64,000 nucleotides of DNA from Buchnera aphidicola (Periphyllus lyropictus) (GCF_024029895.1 NZ_CP097457.1:372001-436000), one strand, 5' to 3'. Numbered from the stretch's first letter, positions 29,603-39,615 are shown. Translations and numbers: made by a program. Notes: generated by a model from the letters alone, not told the origin.

Positions 29603-32065
29603 ATGATAAACGTTTTAAAATTTGGCGGAACTTCATTAAAAAATTCAAAAACAATTTTTTCTGTTTCTAAAATAATTCAAGAAAAATGTAAAAAAAATAA
29701 AATTGCAGTAGTTTTATCTGCGCCAGCTAAAATTACAAATTATTTAGAAAAATTAATAAAAATAGCGATAAATAAAAAAAGATATGAAAAAAAAATTTTA
29801 TACATAAAAAAAAAATTTTATAAAATAATTAAAAAAATATATAAAAAAAATAAAAAATTTAATTTTTTTAAAACAAAAAAAAAAATTGATAAAGAAATAA
29901 ATTTTATTCAAAAAAATTTAAAAAGTATATATATTTTAAATCAATGTCCTGATAATACATTTGCAAAAATTATTTCTCGAGGAGAAATATTATCTACTTA
30001 TATTATGAAAAATATTTTAATCTCAAAAAAATATAATGTAGACATAATTAATCCAGTTAAAAATATTATTACTTTTGGAAAAATTCTTGATTCATATGTA
30101 AATATTCCACTTTCAAATAAAAATTTAAAAAAAATAAAAATAAAAAAAAATTCTATTATTTTAATGCCAGGTTTTATTGCAGGAGATAAAAAAAAAAAAA
30201 CAGTATTATTAGGAAGAAACGGATCAGATTATTCAGCAGCAATATTATCTGCTTGTTTTAAAGCTAAAGTTTGTGAAATATGGACAGATGTAGATGGAAT
30301 TCTTACTTGTGACCCAAAAATTGTTTCTAATCCAAAAATAATAAAAAAAATTTCATATCAAAATATAACTGAATTATCTAATTTAGGAGCTAAAGTATTA
30401 CATCATAAAACAATTAAACCACTACAAAAATTTAATATCCCATGTCATATTAAAAATACATTTAATAAAAATAAAAAAGGAACAGAAATATTAGATCTAA
30501 ATAAAAAATCAAAAAAAAAATATCATGCTAGTGTAACTTATATAAAAAACATATGTATGTTTTTAATAAAAATTAAAAAAAAAGAAAATATCAAAAAAAT
30601 TCAAAAAATATTAATTAAATCAATAAAATTTCAAAATATTTTTATTTTTTCATTAATTCATTTTATAAATCAAAATTCCATAAAATTTTATTGTAAAAAA
30701 AAATATAAAAAAATAATAAAAAAAATAATACAAAAAAAAATTTTCAAATCAAAAAATGAATTTAAAAAATATATTATAATAAAAAAAAAATTATCTATAA
30801 TATCTGTTATTAAATATAAAATCACAAAACAAAAAAAATTAATAAATAAAATAAAAAAATCATTATATAACTCTAATATTAAAACATTTTTATTTAATAA
30901 TAATATATCAAAAAATTCTATTTCAATAATTTTAAAATCTAAACATATAAAAATTGGAATCAAATTAATACATAAAATTATTATAAATAAAAAAAAAATA
31001 ATTGAAATTTTTTTATTAGGAATTGGTGGAATAGGAAAAACTTTATTAAATCAAATATCATTAGAAAAATCCAATTTAAAAAAATTAAATATAACAATAA
31101 ATATTTGTTTAATATCAAATTCTAATAAAATACTTTTTAATGAAAATAAAATTTCAATAAAAAATTGGAAAAAAGATTTCCAAAAAATTAAAAAAAAATA
31201 TGAAGAAAAAGATTTAATAAAAACCATAAACAAAATAACAGAAAAAAACTATTATATAAATCCAGTAATTATTGATTGTACATCTAGTAAAAAAATTTCT
31301 CATCAATATTATAACTATATAAAAAATGGATTTCATATAGTAACTCCTAATAAAAAATTTAATACAAGAAACACTAATCATTATAAAAAAATTAGAAAAA
31401 TAGCTAAAAATAAAGAAAAGAATTTTTTTTATGAAACAAACGTTGGAGGAGGTCTTCCAATAATACAAACTATAAAAAACTTAAAAAATACAGGAGATAA
31501 ATTAATTTCTTTTAAAGGAATACTTTCAGGATCATTATCATATATTTTTGGAAAATTAGAACAAGGAATTTCTTTTTCAGAAGCTATAAAAAAAGCTAAA
31601 AATAAAGGATTAACAGAACCTGATCCAAGAGATGATTTATCTGGATTAGATGTAGCAAGAAAATTATTAATAATTGCTCGTGAATTTGGATACCAATTAG
31701 AATTAAAAAATATCATTATAAAAAATATTCTTCCTGAACCAATTAATAAAAAAATAAGCATAAAAAAATTTCTAAAAAAAATAGAAGATTATAATAAATA
31801 TTTTTATAAAAAAGTATCATCAGCTAAAATTAATAATAAAAAAATTAAATTTATAGGAAAAATTAATAAAAATGGAATTTGTTCAATAAAAATTTCTAAA
31901 ATCCATAAAAATGATCCATTATATGGAATAAAAAATGGAGAAAACGCGCTATCTTTTTATAGTAAATATTATCACCCAATGCCTCTAGTAATAAGAGGAT
32001 ACGGAGCAGGAAAAGAAGTTACTGCATCAGGAGTATTTTCTGACCTATTAAAAATAGTATTATAA
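29603..32065 (+). CDS. thrA: bifunctional aspartokinase / homoserine dehydrogenase I
   Basis: First and third steps of the aspartate-to-threonine pathway. The 820-residue length equals that of E. coli ThrA. The N-terminal kinase domain starts with KFGGTSL at 6-12 and includes LGRNGSDYSAA near 204. A lysine-rich middle region (about 310-465) corresponds to the ACT regulatory part and looks eroded. The homoserine dehydrogenase domain starts with LGIGGIGKT near 472 and has GGGLPIIQTIKNL and DPRDDLSGLDVARKLLI. It is followed by thrB after a 12-base spacer. Confidence 0.96.
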   Translation: MINVLKFGGTSLKNSKTIFSVSKIIQEKCKKNKIAVVLSAPAKITNYLEKLIKIAINKKRYEKKILYIKKKFYKIIKKIYKKNKKFNFFKTKKKIDKEINFIQKNLKSIYILNQCPDNTFAKIISRGEILSTYIMKNILISKKYNVDIINPVKNIITFGKILDSYVNIPLSNKNLKKIKIKKNSIILMPGFIAGDKKKKTVLLGRNGSDYSAAILSACFKAKVCEIWTDVDGILTCDPKIVSNPKIIKKISYQNITELSNLGAKVLHHKTIKPLQKFNIPCHIKNTFNKNKKGTEILDLNKKSKKKYHASVTYIKNICMFLIKIKKKENIKKIQKILIKSIKFQNIFIFSLIHFINQNSIKFYCKKKYKKIIKKIIQKKIFKSKNEFKKYIIIKKKLSIISVIKYKITKQKKLINKIKKSLYNSNIKTFLFNNNISKNSISIILKSKHIKIGIKLIHKIIINKKKIIEIFLLGIGGIGKTLLNQISLEKSNLKKLNITINICLISNSNKILFNENKISIKNWKKDFQKIKKKYEEKDLIKTINKITEKNYYINPVIIDCTSSKKISHQYYNYIKNGFHIVTPNKKFNTRNTNHYKKIRKIAKNKEKNFFYETNVGGGLPIIQTIKNLKNTGDKLISFKGILSGSLSYIFGKLEQGISFSEAIKKAKNKGLTEPDPRDDLSGLDVARKLLIIAREFGYQLELKNIIIKNILPEPINKKISIKKFLKKIEDYNKYFYKKVSSAKINNKKIKFIGKINKNGICSIKISKIHKNDPLYGIKNGENALSFYSKYYHPMPLVIRGYGAGKEVTASGVFSDLLKIVL

Positions 32066-32077
32066 TTGGAGTACAAA

Positions 32078-33028
32078 ATGATTAAAGTGTATGCGCCTGC
32101 TTCTATCGGAAATTTAGGAGTAGGATTTGATATTTTAGGAGCAGCAATTCATCCAATCAAAAAAAATTTTTTAGGTGATTTAGTAAAAATTAAAAAATCA
32201 AATGAATTTAAATTAATAAATAAAGGAAAATTTTCTAAAGAACTTCCGAAATATTATAAAAAAAATATAGTTTGGAAAGCTTGGTCATTATTTTGTAAAA
32301 AAATAAAAATAAAAAAAAATATTCATTTAACTCTTGAAAAAAATCTTCCTATTGGTTCTGGATTAGGTTCAAGCGCATGTTCTATTGTAGCAACATTAGT
32401 TGCATTGAATATATTTTTTAATAATCCATTGAATAAAGAAGAACTTTTAAAATTAATGGGAATATTAGAAAAAAAAATATCTGGAGAAATACATTATGAT
32501 AATGTAGCACCATCATATTTAGGAGGAATTCAATTAATATTAGATAAAAAAAGAAATATTTCTCAAAAAATACCTTTTTTTAAAGATTGGTTTTGGGTTA
32601 TAGCTTGGCCTGGAACTAAATTATCTACTGCTCTATCAAGATCAGTTTTACCAAAAAAATATAGTAGAAAAATATGTATTAAACATAGTAAAAATTTATC
32701 ACGTTTTATACATGCTTCATATACTAACCAATCTGATTTAGCAGCAAATTCCATTAAAGATGTAATTGCAGAACCTTATAGGAAAAAATTTTTAAAAAAT
32801 TTCTCTAAACATAAAAAAAGAATAAAAAAAATAGGATCTATTGCTTATGGAATATCCGGATCTGGACCTACTATATTTTCTATTTGTAAAAATAAAAAAA
32901 ACGCAAAAAAAATAAAAGATTATTTTTTAAAAAATTATATTCAAACAAAAAAAGGGTTTTCTCATATTTGTAAAATAGATTTTATTGGAGCAAGACAAAT
33001 TAGGACAAAAAATAATGAAACTATATAA
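32078..33028 (+). CDS. thrB: homoserine kinase
   Basis: GHMP-family kinase, homoserine to O-phosphohomoserine. I start at the ATG at 32078 (316 residues; E. coli 310). The product then begins [21 protein letters not shown] like E. coli, with TGGAG six bases upstream. An in-frame TTG at 32066 would be an artefact. The ATP-loop [13 protein letters not shown] lies at about 90-102. Its last 14 bases overlap thrC, indicating translational coupling. Confidence 0.96.
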   Translation: MIKVYAPASIGNLGVGFDILGAAIHPIKKNFLGDLVKIKKSNEFKLINKGKFSKELPKYYKKNIVWKAWSLFCKKIKIKKNIHLTLEKNLPIGSGLGSSACSIVATLVALNIFFNNPLNKEELLKLMGILEKKISGEIHYDNVAPSYLGGIQLILDKKRNISQKIPFFKDWFWVIAWPGTKLSTALSRSVLPKKYSRKICIKHSKNLSRFIHASYTNQSDLAANSIKDVIAEPYRKKFLKNFSKHKKRIKKIGSIAYGISGSGPTIFSICKNKKNAKKIKDYFLKNYIQTKKGFSHICKIDFIGARQIRTKNNETI

Positions 33029-34307
33029 CTTAAAAAATAAAAACGAAAAAGTAAGTTTTTCTAAAGCTGTAAAATTAGGATTAGGAAAAAAACAAGGGTT
33101 ATTTTTTCCTTCAAAATTACCAATTATTCCTAAAAAAAAAATAAAATCATTATTAAAAAAAAATTTTATTAATAGAAGTCAAAAAATACTATCTTTATTT
33201 ATAGGATCAGAAATAAAAAAAAAAAAAATTGATTCAAGCGTAAAATCAGCATTTTCATTTATTAAACCTAAATTAATTAATTTAAAAAATAATATTTCCT
33301 GTTGTGAATTATTTCATGGTCCAACATTAGCATTTAAAGATTATGGAGCTAGATTTATGGCTCAAATCTTGTCACATTTAAATAAAAAAAATAAATCGAT
33401 AACTATATTAACTGCTACTTCTGGAGATACAGGAGCTGCAGTAGCTCATGCTTTTTATAAAATGAAAAATATAAGAGTGATAATATTATATCCAAAAGGA
33501 AAAATTAGCAAAATACAAAAAAAACTATTTTGTACTTTAGGAAAAAATATTATAACAATAGCTATTGATGGAAGTTTTGATGAATGTCAAAAACTAGTAA
33601 AAAAATCTTTTAATGACAAAGAAATAAAAAAAAAAACACAATTAAACTCAGCTAATTCAATAAATATAAGTCGTTTATTTGCTCAAATATGCTATTTTTT
33701 TGAAATATTTTCTTTAACTTCAAAAATAAATAAAAAAAAAATAGTTATATCTATACCATGTGGTAATTTTGGAAATTTAACAGCTGGTTTATTAGCAAAA
33801 TCTATGGGATTACCTATACATAAATTTATATTAGCAACAAATTCTAACGATACTGTTCCTAGATTTATGAAAACTGGAATATGGAATCCTTATAAAACTA
33901 TTTCAACTATTTCTAATGCAATGGATATTAGCAGACCAAATAATTGGCCTAGAGTAATAGAAATTTTCAATAGAAAAAAATGGAATATTAAAAAATTAGG
34001 ATATGGAAGTGTATCTGAAAATAAAACCAAAAAAAATATAAAAAATCTATATGAAAAATTCAATTATATATCTGAACCTCATGCTTCAGTAGCATATACA
34101 TTATTAAAAAAACAAATAAAAAAAGAAGAATATGGAATTTTTTTAGGAACCGCTCATCCAGTAAAATTTAAAGAAACAGTAGAAAAAACTCTAAAAATAA
34201 AACTAGAAATTCCAAAATCTATATCTAATTTTTTTAATTTAAAAGAATTATCTTATAGTATTAAACCTAATTTTCATAAACTAAAAAAAATTATATTAAA
34301 TCAATAA
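33015..34307 (+). CDS. thrC: threonine synthase
   Basis: PLP enzyme that converts O-phosphohomoserine to threonine. I start at the ATG at 33015, giving [19 protein letters not shown] as in E. coli, with an AGGA site 8 bases upstream inside thrB. An upstream in-frame ATG would add ten residues without homology. The PLP lysine is Lys108 in [14 protein letters not shown], and [16 protein letters not shown] follows. 430 residues against 428 in E. coli. Last gene of thrABC. Confidence 0.96.
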   Translation: MKLYNLKNKNEKVSFSKAVKLGLGKKQGLFFPSKLPIIPKKKIKSLLKKNFINRSQKILSLFIGSEIKKKKIDSSVKSAFSFIKPKLINLKNNISCCELFHGPTLAFKDYGARFMAQILSHLNKKNKSITILTATSGDTGAAVAHAFYKMKNIRVIILYPKGKISKIQKKLFCTLGKNIITIAIDGSFDECQKLVKKSFNDKEIKKKTQLNSANSINISRLFAQICYFFEIFSLTSKINKKKIVISIPCGNFGNLTAGLLAKSMGLPIHKFILATNSNDTVPRFMKTGIWNPYKTISTISNAMDISRPNNWPRVIEIFNRKKWNIKKLGYGSVSENKTKKNIKNLYEKFNYISEPHASVAYTLLKKQIKKEEYGIFLGTAHPVKFKETVEKTLKIKLEIPKSISNFFNLKELSYSIKPNFHKLKKIILNQ

Positions 34308-34315
34308 AATTATAC

Positions 34316-34341
34316 TTAGAGAGGTAAAAAATCCTCTCTAA
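34316..34341. terminator. hairpin between convergent thrC and ychF
   Basis: A perfect 9-bp stem, TTAGAGAGG at 34316-34324 with 34333-34341, and an 8-base loop, placed 9 bases after the thrC stop and 6 bases before the ychF stop. It could serve both genes, though neither side has a long T run. Confidence 0.55.
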
Positions 34342-34346
34342 AAAAT

Positions 34347-35396
34347 TTATACATTAAATAGAAAGTGAATAATATCTCCATCTTTTACTATATAATTTTT
34401 TCCTTCTAATCTTAACTTTCCTGCTTTTTTTACATTATTTTCTGATTTATATTTTATAAAATCAAAATAATTAATAACTTTAGCTCTAATAAAACCTCTT
34501 CCAAAATCACTATGTATAATGTTTGCTGTCTCTACACTATTAGAACCTTTTATAAAAGGCCAAGCTTTTATTTCTTTCTTTCCAACAGTAAAAAAAGTTT
34601 CTAAATTTAAAATTTTATAAATTGAATTAATAATTTCAGAAAATAAAAATAATTCAGAATTTTTATTTTTAAAAGATACTTTAAATTTTTTTGGATCAAT
34701 AAATTTTATAATATTTTTTTTTAAGAAATTTTTTAAATCATTTAAAAGTGTCTTATTTTCTTGAAAAGTATTAAAATTAACTAGAAAAATAGTAGGTTTA
34801 AATGTTAAAAACTTAAATTCTTTCATCAAACATTTTTCTTGATGTGAAAATTTTACTGTTCTTAATAAAATAAAATTTTTTAAATTAAAAATACATTTTT
34901 CTAATAAATTTTTTTTTTCTAAAAAATTTTCCTTATTAATATTTTTTGAATTTTTTATTAAAATAAGTTGTTTTTCACAAAATTCTATATCAGAAAATAT
35001 TAATTCTGTATTAATAATTTCTATATCATCAATAGGATCAATTTTATTATTAACATGTAAAATTTTCTCATCATAAAAACATCTTACAACATGAATTAAA
35101 GCATCAACTTCTCTAATTTGACTTAAAAAATTATTTCCTAAACCTTCACCTTTAGATGCACCTTTTACCAATCCAGCAATATCAACAATTTTAACTGTAG
35201 CTGAAATTAATTTATCAGGACAAACAATTTCTTTTAATTTAAATAATCTATCATCATAAACAGACGCAAAACCTACATTAGGTTTAATAGTGCAAAAAGG
35301 GAAATTCAAAGATGGAACTTTTAATTTAGTAAAAATATTAAATATAGTCGATTTTCCAACATTTGGTAACCCAATAATTCCACATTTAACACTCAT
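34347..35396 (-). CDS. ychF: redox-regulated ATPase YchF (OLA1 family)
   Basis: Obg-related NTPase that prefers ATP and binds ribosomes. The 349 residues (E. coli 363) contain GLPNVGKST at 9-17 and the G3 region DIAGLVKGASKGEGLGN. The C-terminal TGS-like domain ends GKNYIVKDGDIIHFLFNV. The middle coiled-coil part is lysine-rich. The ychF-pth pair is conserved in gammaproteobacteria; pth follows upstream on the same strand. Confidence 0.96.
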   Translation of the reverse strand: MSVKCGIIGLPNVGKSTIFNIFTKLKVPSLNFPFCTIKPNVGFASVYDDRLFKLKEIVCPDKLISATVKIVDIAGLVKGASKGEGLGNNFLSQIREVDALIHVVRCFYDEKILHVNNKIDPIDDIEIINTELIFSDIEFCEKQLILIKNSKNINKENFLEKKNLLEKCIFNLKNFILLRTVKFSHQEKCLMKEFKFLTFKPTIFLVNFNTFQENKTLLNDLKNFLKKNIIKFIDPKKFKVSFKNKNSELFLFSEIINSIYKILNLETFFTVGKKEIKAWPFIKGSNSVETANIIHSDFGRGFIRAKVINYFDFIKYKSENNVKKAGKLRLEGKNYIVKDGDIIHFLFNV

Positions 35397-35499
35397 ATTT
35401 AACCTTATTAAAATTTATTATTTTCTCTAAAAAATAATTTTTTTATTAAAAAATAAATTTAAAAAAAATAATAATTTTTTTAATTTTATAAAAAATATT

Positions 35500-36039
35500 T
35501 TAAAAATTATTAACAAATAATTTATTTATAGAACAACGAATAGAACTAAAAATTTTTTTTTTATCTAAATTAGTAGGTTTTGACAAAACAAAATCAGAAA
35601 TATCTTTTTTATTATTTGGACGTCCAATACCTATTGATAAACGTTTATAAACAGTTTTTTTTTTAAATTTTCCAATAATATTCTTTAAACCTTTATGACC
35701 ATTACTTCCATACCCATTTCTTAATTTTATTATTCCTGGAAGTAAATCTAATTCGTCATGAATAATAAACATTTCTTCTAATTTAATACTATAAAAATTA
35801 GCTATCTTTAAAACAGATAAACCATTTATATTCATAAAAACATTTGGAATAAATAAAAAAATTTTTTTATTTAAATAAAAAAAATAACTATAATATCCTA
35901 AAAATTTAGTTTTTTTTTTTAATTTTAAATTAAATAAATTTGCTAATTCTAAAACATACCAAGAACCTACATTATGACGAGTATTTCGATATTTAGATAA
36001 AGGATTTCCTAAACCAATAATTATTTTTATTTTATTCAA
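35500..36039 (-). CDS. pth: peptidyl-tRNA hydrolase
   Basis: Releases peptides from tRNA dropped off by ribosomes. The 179 residues start MNKIKIIIGLGNPLSKYRN, the family start, but the start codon is TTG (first base 36039), with an AGGGAT ribosome-binding site about 8 bases upstream. No ATG fits. The catalytic histidine is His22 in TRHNVGSW, and the IIHDELDLLPG block is present. It is about 15 residues shorter than E. coli at the C-terminus. Confidence 0.94.
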   Translation of the reverse strand: MNKIKIIIGLGNPLSKYRNTRHNVGSWYVLELANLFNLKLKKKTKFLGYYSYFFYLNKKIFLFIPNVFMNINGLSVLKIANFYSIKLEEMFIIHDELDLLPGIIKLRNGYGSNGHKGLKNIIGKFKKKTVYKRLSIGIGRPNNKKDISDFVLSKPTNLDKKKIFSSIRCSINKLFVNNF

Positions 36040-36110
36040 TGAAAATTATCCCTAAAAAAATCAACAAAACTAATAAAAAATTACATAAAAAATTACAACA
36101 AATTATAATA

Positions 36111-36168
36111 AAATTTTTTATAAAAATTTATAAAAAGTAAACAAATTTTTTATAAAAATTTATAAAAA
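36111..36168. repeat. 26-base direct repeat, two copies
   Basis: The same 26-base A/T string occurs at 36111-36136 and 36143-36168 (period 32) in the spacer between sodA and pth. It probably arose by slippage or tandem duplication. Parts of each copy are self-complementary. Confidence 0.6.
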
Positions 36169-36206
36169 ATTAATGAAATAAAAAAATCAATAAAATAAAA
36201 ATTTAA

Positions 36207-36818
36207 TTATTTTAAATATAATTTAGAAACTTTATCCCAATTAATAACATTAAAAAAAGATTTTACATATTCTAATTTTCTATTATTATATTTTAAATAA
36301 TAAGCATGTTCCCATAAATCTAATCCAATAATAGGTTTTCCAAAACTACGAACAAAATTTTTTCCCATTAAAGGATTATCTTGATTTGAAGTAGTAGTAA
36401 TAAATAAATTATTTTTTGATTTTACTAACCACACCCAACCTGATCCAAAATGATTCATTGCAAATTGAACAAAACTTTCTTTAAATTTTTCTATACTTAA
36501 AAAATTTTTTTCAATAGATTCTTTTAATTTTCCTTTTAAAATAGTATTTTTTTTTAAAATTTTCCAAAAAAAACTATGATTAATATGTCCTCCTAAATTA
36601 TTTCTTAAAATAGTTTGATATTTTAAAGAAACAAAACGTAAAGAAGATAATAATTCTTTTATTGTATAATCTGAATATTTAATTTTTAATAAAACTCTAT
36701 TTAAATTATCAATATAAGTTTGATGATGTTTAAGATGATGTAACTTCATAGTTTCTTTATCAAAAAAAGGTTCTAAATCACTATATTTATAATCTAAATG
36801 TGGTAATTTATAAATCAT
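36207..36818 (-). CDS. sodA: superoxide dismutase, manganese type
   Basis: Converts superoxide to hydrogen peroxide and oxygen. The 203 residues keep all four metal ligands: His27, His81, Asp167 (GLDLWEHAYY) and His171. GGHINHSFFW and Gln146 in NQDNPLMG point to the manganese rather than the iron type. An AGGAG site lies 9 bases before the ATG. The peroxide product would be removed by the peroxiredoxin encoded at 40475. Confidence 0.95.
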   Translation of the reverse strand: MIYKLPHLDYKYSDLEPFFDKETMKLHHLKHHQTYIDNLNRVLLKIKYSDYTIKELLSSLRFVSLKYQTILRNNLGGHINHSFFWKILKKNTILKGKLKESIEKNFLSIEKFKESFVQFAMNHFGSGWVWLVKSKNNLFITTTSNQDNPLMGKNFVRSFGKPIIGLDLWEHAYYLKYNNRKLEYVKSFFNVINWDKVSKLYLK

Positions 36819-37091
36819 AATTTTAAACTCCTATTTCATAAAAAATTTATAAAATAAAATATATAATATAAAAAATGTATTAGAAAATTTGGATTTTTTA
36901 ATAAATTTATTTGAATTATTCTTAACATAAATAAATTAATATGTTAATTTTTAATTAAAAAATAAAAAAAAAAATTTGTATATATTTTTTAATATTACTA
37001 TATAATATAAAAAATTTTTAAAAAAATAATATTTATAAATTAAAAATTTTTAGTTTATATCATATTAAAATATTTAAATAATGGAATTATA

Positions 37092-37736
37092 ATGCATATA
37101 AAAAAAAATGAAAACTTATTAAGTAATAGATTTAGAACTTTTTATCCAGTAGTAATTGATGTAGAAACTGCTGGATTTAATCCTATTACTGATGCACTTT
37201 TAGAAATTGCAGTAATTACATTAACTATGAATAAAAAAGGATGGCTGAAAACAGAAAAAAAAATACATTTTCATATTAAACCATTTCAAGGATCTTTAAT
37301 AAAAAAAGAAGCGTTATTATTTAATAAAATTGATCCATTTAATCCTTTAAGAGGAGCTGTTAGTGAAAAAGAAGCATTTAAAGAAATTTTTTCTATAATT
37401 TATAAAGGAATCAAAAAATACGATTGTAGTAAAGGAATAATCGTTGCTCATAATGCAAATTTTGATCATAATTTTATTATGGCAGCTTCACAAAGAATTC
37501 AATCAAAAAATAATCCATTTCATCCATTTGCAACTTTTGATACAGCTACTTTAAGTGGACTAGCTGTAGGTCAGACAGTTCTTTCTAAAGCTTGTAGAGC
37601 AATAGGACTATCTTTTGACAATAATCAAGCACATTCAGCTTTATATGATACCTTACAAACAGCAAATTTATTCTGTAAAATTATTAATAGATGGAAAAAA
37701 TTAGGTGGATGGCCGATTTATAAAAGAAATATATAA
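37092..37736 (+). CDS. rnt: ribonuclease T
   Basis: 3'-5' exonuclease of the DEDDh family that trims tRNA and other stable RNA ends. The 214 residues (E. coli 215) show exonuclease motif I IDVETAGF (Asp23, Glu25), motif [12 protein letters not shown] and motif III HSALYDT. It should mature the 3' ends of tRNAs and of the tmRNA encoded nearby. Confidence 0.96.
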   Translation: MHIKKNENLLSNRFRTFYPVVIDVETAGFNPITDALLEIAVITLTMNKKGWLKTEKKIHFHIKPFQGSLIKKEALLFNKIDPFNPLRGAVSEKEAFKEIFSIIYKGIKKYDCSKGIIVAHNANFDHNFIMAASQRIQSKNNPFHPFATFDTATLSGLAVGQTVLSKACRAIGLSFDNNQAHSALYDTLQTANLFCKIINRWKKLGGWPIYKRNI

Positions 37737-37777
37737 TAAATAATATATAAAAATTATATATTTATTTCTAATAAATT

Positions 37778-37812
37778 TAAGATATGATATAAAAAATATA
37801 CATCACATCTTA
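37778..37812. terminator. hairpin between convergent rnt and grxD
   Basis: An 11-bp stem with one A-C mismatch (37778-37788 with 37802-37812) and a 13-base loop, in the 102-base gap between the two stop codons. Plausible bidirectional terminator. Confidence 0.4.
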
Positions 37813-37838
37813 ATAAAAAATTTAAAAAAAATATTAAA

Positions 37839-38162
37839 TTAATTTTTTCTATTTAATTCAAATTTAATTATTTTTTTTAATTTACCACTCTCGAACATTT
37901 CTTCCATAATATCACTTCCACCTATTAATTTTCCAGAAACCCATAATTGAGGAAATGTTGGCCAATTAGAAAAAATTGGTAATTCTTTTCTAATATCTGG
38001 ATTTTGTAAAACATCAACATATGAAAATTTTACTTTTAAAGAAAATAAAATATTTATAGCTTTTGAAGAAAATCCACAATTTGGAAAATTTGGAGAACCT
38101 TTCATATAAATTAAAATAGGATTATTTTTAATTTGACTTTTAATTTTTTTTATAACACCCAT
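37839..38162 (-). CDS. grxD: monothiol glutaredoxin Grx4
   Basis: CGFS-type glutaredoxin that binds and transfers [2Fe-2S] clusters. The 107 residues (E. coli 115) carry the active-site CGFS at 29-32 and the glutathione-site block NWPTFPQLWVSGKLIGGSDI. AGAGGA precedes the ATG. Together with erpA and the Fe-S subunits NuoI and NuoG in this window, it indicates retained cluster biogenesis. Confidence 0.96.
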   Translation of the reverse strand: MGVIKKIKSQIKNNPILIYMKGSPNFPNCGFSSKAINILFSLKVKFSYVDVLQNPDIRKELPIFSNWPTFPQLWVSGKLIGGSDIMEEMFESGKLKKIIKFELNRKN

Positions 38163-38238
38163 AAAATCCTCTAAAATATATAAAACTTTTAAAATAAATG
38201 TTATTTTAAAAAAATTTTGTAATATTACAATATCATAT

Positions 38239-38258
38239 TATAATGATATATTATAAAC
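38239..38258 (+). promoter_or_regulatory. candidate -10 elements for ssrA
   Basis: TATAAT at 38239-38244 and TATAAA at 38253-38258 lie 55-75 bases before the mature tmRNA 5' end, with a 20-base A run in between. No clear -35 element stands out. Divergent from grxD. Confidence 0.3.
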
Positions 38259-38313
38259 AAATTAAAATTTATAAAATATAAAAAAAAAAAAAAAAAAAAA
38301 GAAAAAAATTCAA

Positions 38314-38690
38314 GGGGTTGATTTTGGATTTGACAAAATTTTATAATACTAATTCGCATGACGAGGTTCGGTTTGCCTCGATAAAAAACCGAAAATAAAA
38401 TATCTGCAAAAAATAAACAGGAATATGCTTTAGCAGCTTAAAAAACTGATTTAAAGCCCATTTAAATCTTATTGTTTTCTCTTACAAATTAAGATTATCT
38501 AAAATGGTCATAAAAATTAGAGATCGCATATCAGTAACGTTTTTTTACTAATATGTTAAAAAAATAAAACTCAGTTTCTTAAATAGGTCTTTAATAAAAA
38601 GAAGCTTAAAAAAAATACATAAAAGACTAATCATGTAGTGTTTTAGTAAAATTAAAATTTTGGACGCGGGTTCAAATCCCGCCAACTCCA
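38314..38690 (+). ncRNA. ssrA: tmRNA (ribosome rescue RNA)
   Basis: The tRNA-like ends are clear: 5' GGGGTTG at 38314-38320 pairs over seven bases with CAACTCC at 38683-38689, with the discriminator A at 38690. The T-arm GCGGGTTCAAATCCCGC precedes it at 38666-38682, and the 5' region has the tmRNA-typical GATTTTGGATTTGAC. The tag frame runs from the resume codon GCA at 38406 to TAA at 38441 and encodes AKNKQEYALAA, close to the ANNKQNYALAA tag I recall for Buchnera. The CCA end is not encoded. About 377 nucleotides. The interior is much richer in G and C than the flanks. Confidence 0.96.
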
Positions 38691-38745
38691 AAAATTATAG
38701 AAAAAATAAATTAAAAAAATCTTAAAATATTAAAAAAAAAAAAAC

Positions 38746-38776
38746 TTATAAAAATATTTTTTTATAAAATTTTTTT
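38746..38776 (+). terminator. candidate ssrA terminator
   Basis: A 9-bp A/T stem (38746-38754 with 38759-38767), a four-base loop and then seven T residues (38770-38776), about 55 bases past the mature tmRNA end. The stem has no G-C pair, so it would be weak. Confidence 0.35.
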
Positions 38777-39173
38777 AAAATTTATAAAAAATTAATTTTT
38801 TTATTTTAAAAAAATAAAAAAAAAAATAAAACTTATATTTCCTCTTAAAAAATTAATTTATATTACTTTAATAAAAATTTAATAAAATATTTAATAAAAT
38901 AAAAAGATTTTTATAATTATTAATAAATTAATTATTAAATTCTTATAAATATTATTATTTTAAAAAAAAATTAATTTCTTTATTTCTTTATTTTTTTAAA
39001 AAAATGAAAATATCTCTTAAATTAATAATAAAATTTTTAGAAATTAACTTTTATATTTAAAAATACTATAAAATAAATAAAAATTTTTTATGAAAAATCT
39101 TAGGAAAAAAAATGGAAAAATCAATAAAAAAAAAGATAAAAAAAAGAAAATAAAAAACAAATAAAAAAAATAA
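38777..39173. other. gene-free A/T stretch before the grpE relic
   Basis: About 400 bases with no recognisable gene. Near its end, an AGGA motif and an ATG at 39112 open a 13-codon frame (MEKSIKKKIKKRK) that could be the remains of a grpE start, but it is in another reading frame from the grpE-like part and has stops in between. Confidence 0.4.
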
Positions 39174-39584
39174 AAAAACAAGAAAAAAAAATATTTAAAT
39201 ACCTTAAATAAAATATATAATGTTAACAATTCAATTTCTAAAATTAAAAAAAATATTAAAGAAATTCCATTAAGAACTTTAGCTTATATAGAAAATATAA
39301 AAAAAGAATATTACAAAAAATTTAATAAAATAAAAAGAGAAAAAAAAAAATTCTTCTTTGAAAAAATATTAAATGTATTAACAAATATTAATAAATTAAT
39401 TTCTAAAATATCAAAATTAAACTTTAAAGATAATCCTAAATTTCAAGGAATATTTTTAATTCAAAAAAATTTTTTAGAATTTTTAAAAAAAAATAAAATA
39501 AAAATAAATAAAAAAAAAAAAAAAAATAGAAAAATAAAAAAAAAAAAAAAAAGATTATTTTTATATATTTTAAAAAATTTATAA
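39174..39584 (+). pseudogene. grpE: decayed grpE (Hsp70 nucleotide exchange factor)
   Basis: An open frame without any ATG. Its translation contains LRTLAYIENIKKEYYKKF, which matches the long-helix part of GrpE (E. coli LRVKAEMENLRRRTELDI), followed by FFFEKILNVLTNINKLI (E. coli FALEKFINELLPVIDSL) and a weaker match up to about residue 95. After that the sequence is lysine repeats from A tracts and ends at TAA 39582. The C-terminal beta domain that contacts DnaK, including its GY and R-IRPA motifs, is absent. The upstream part has stops in all frames among poly(A) runs. Position beside ung fits the Buchnera grpE1 locus as I recall it. Function is unlikely unless slippage restores a start. Confidence 0.75.
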
Positions 39585-39585
39585 A

Positions 39586-39615
39586 AAATGGCTTAAAATT
39601 AAATTAAAGCCATTT
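39586..39615 (-). terminator. intrinsic terminator after ung
   Basis: A perfect 9-bp stem, AAATGGCTT at 39586-39594 with AAGCCATTT at 39607-39615, and a 12-base loop. On the minus strand the stem ends in a run of six T. It starts 31 bases past the ung stop codon. Confidence 0.65.

Noticed and set aside
38281-38300. 20-base A run before ssrA as a regulatory element
   Set aside because: Comparable A runs occur in many spacers, so it is not distinctive.
39044-39229. 61-codon minus-strand frame of almost pure Phe and Leu
   Set aside because: It is the complement of the poly(A)-rich region upstream of the grpE relic; no start signal or homology.
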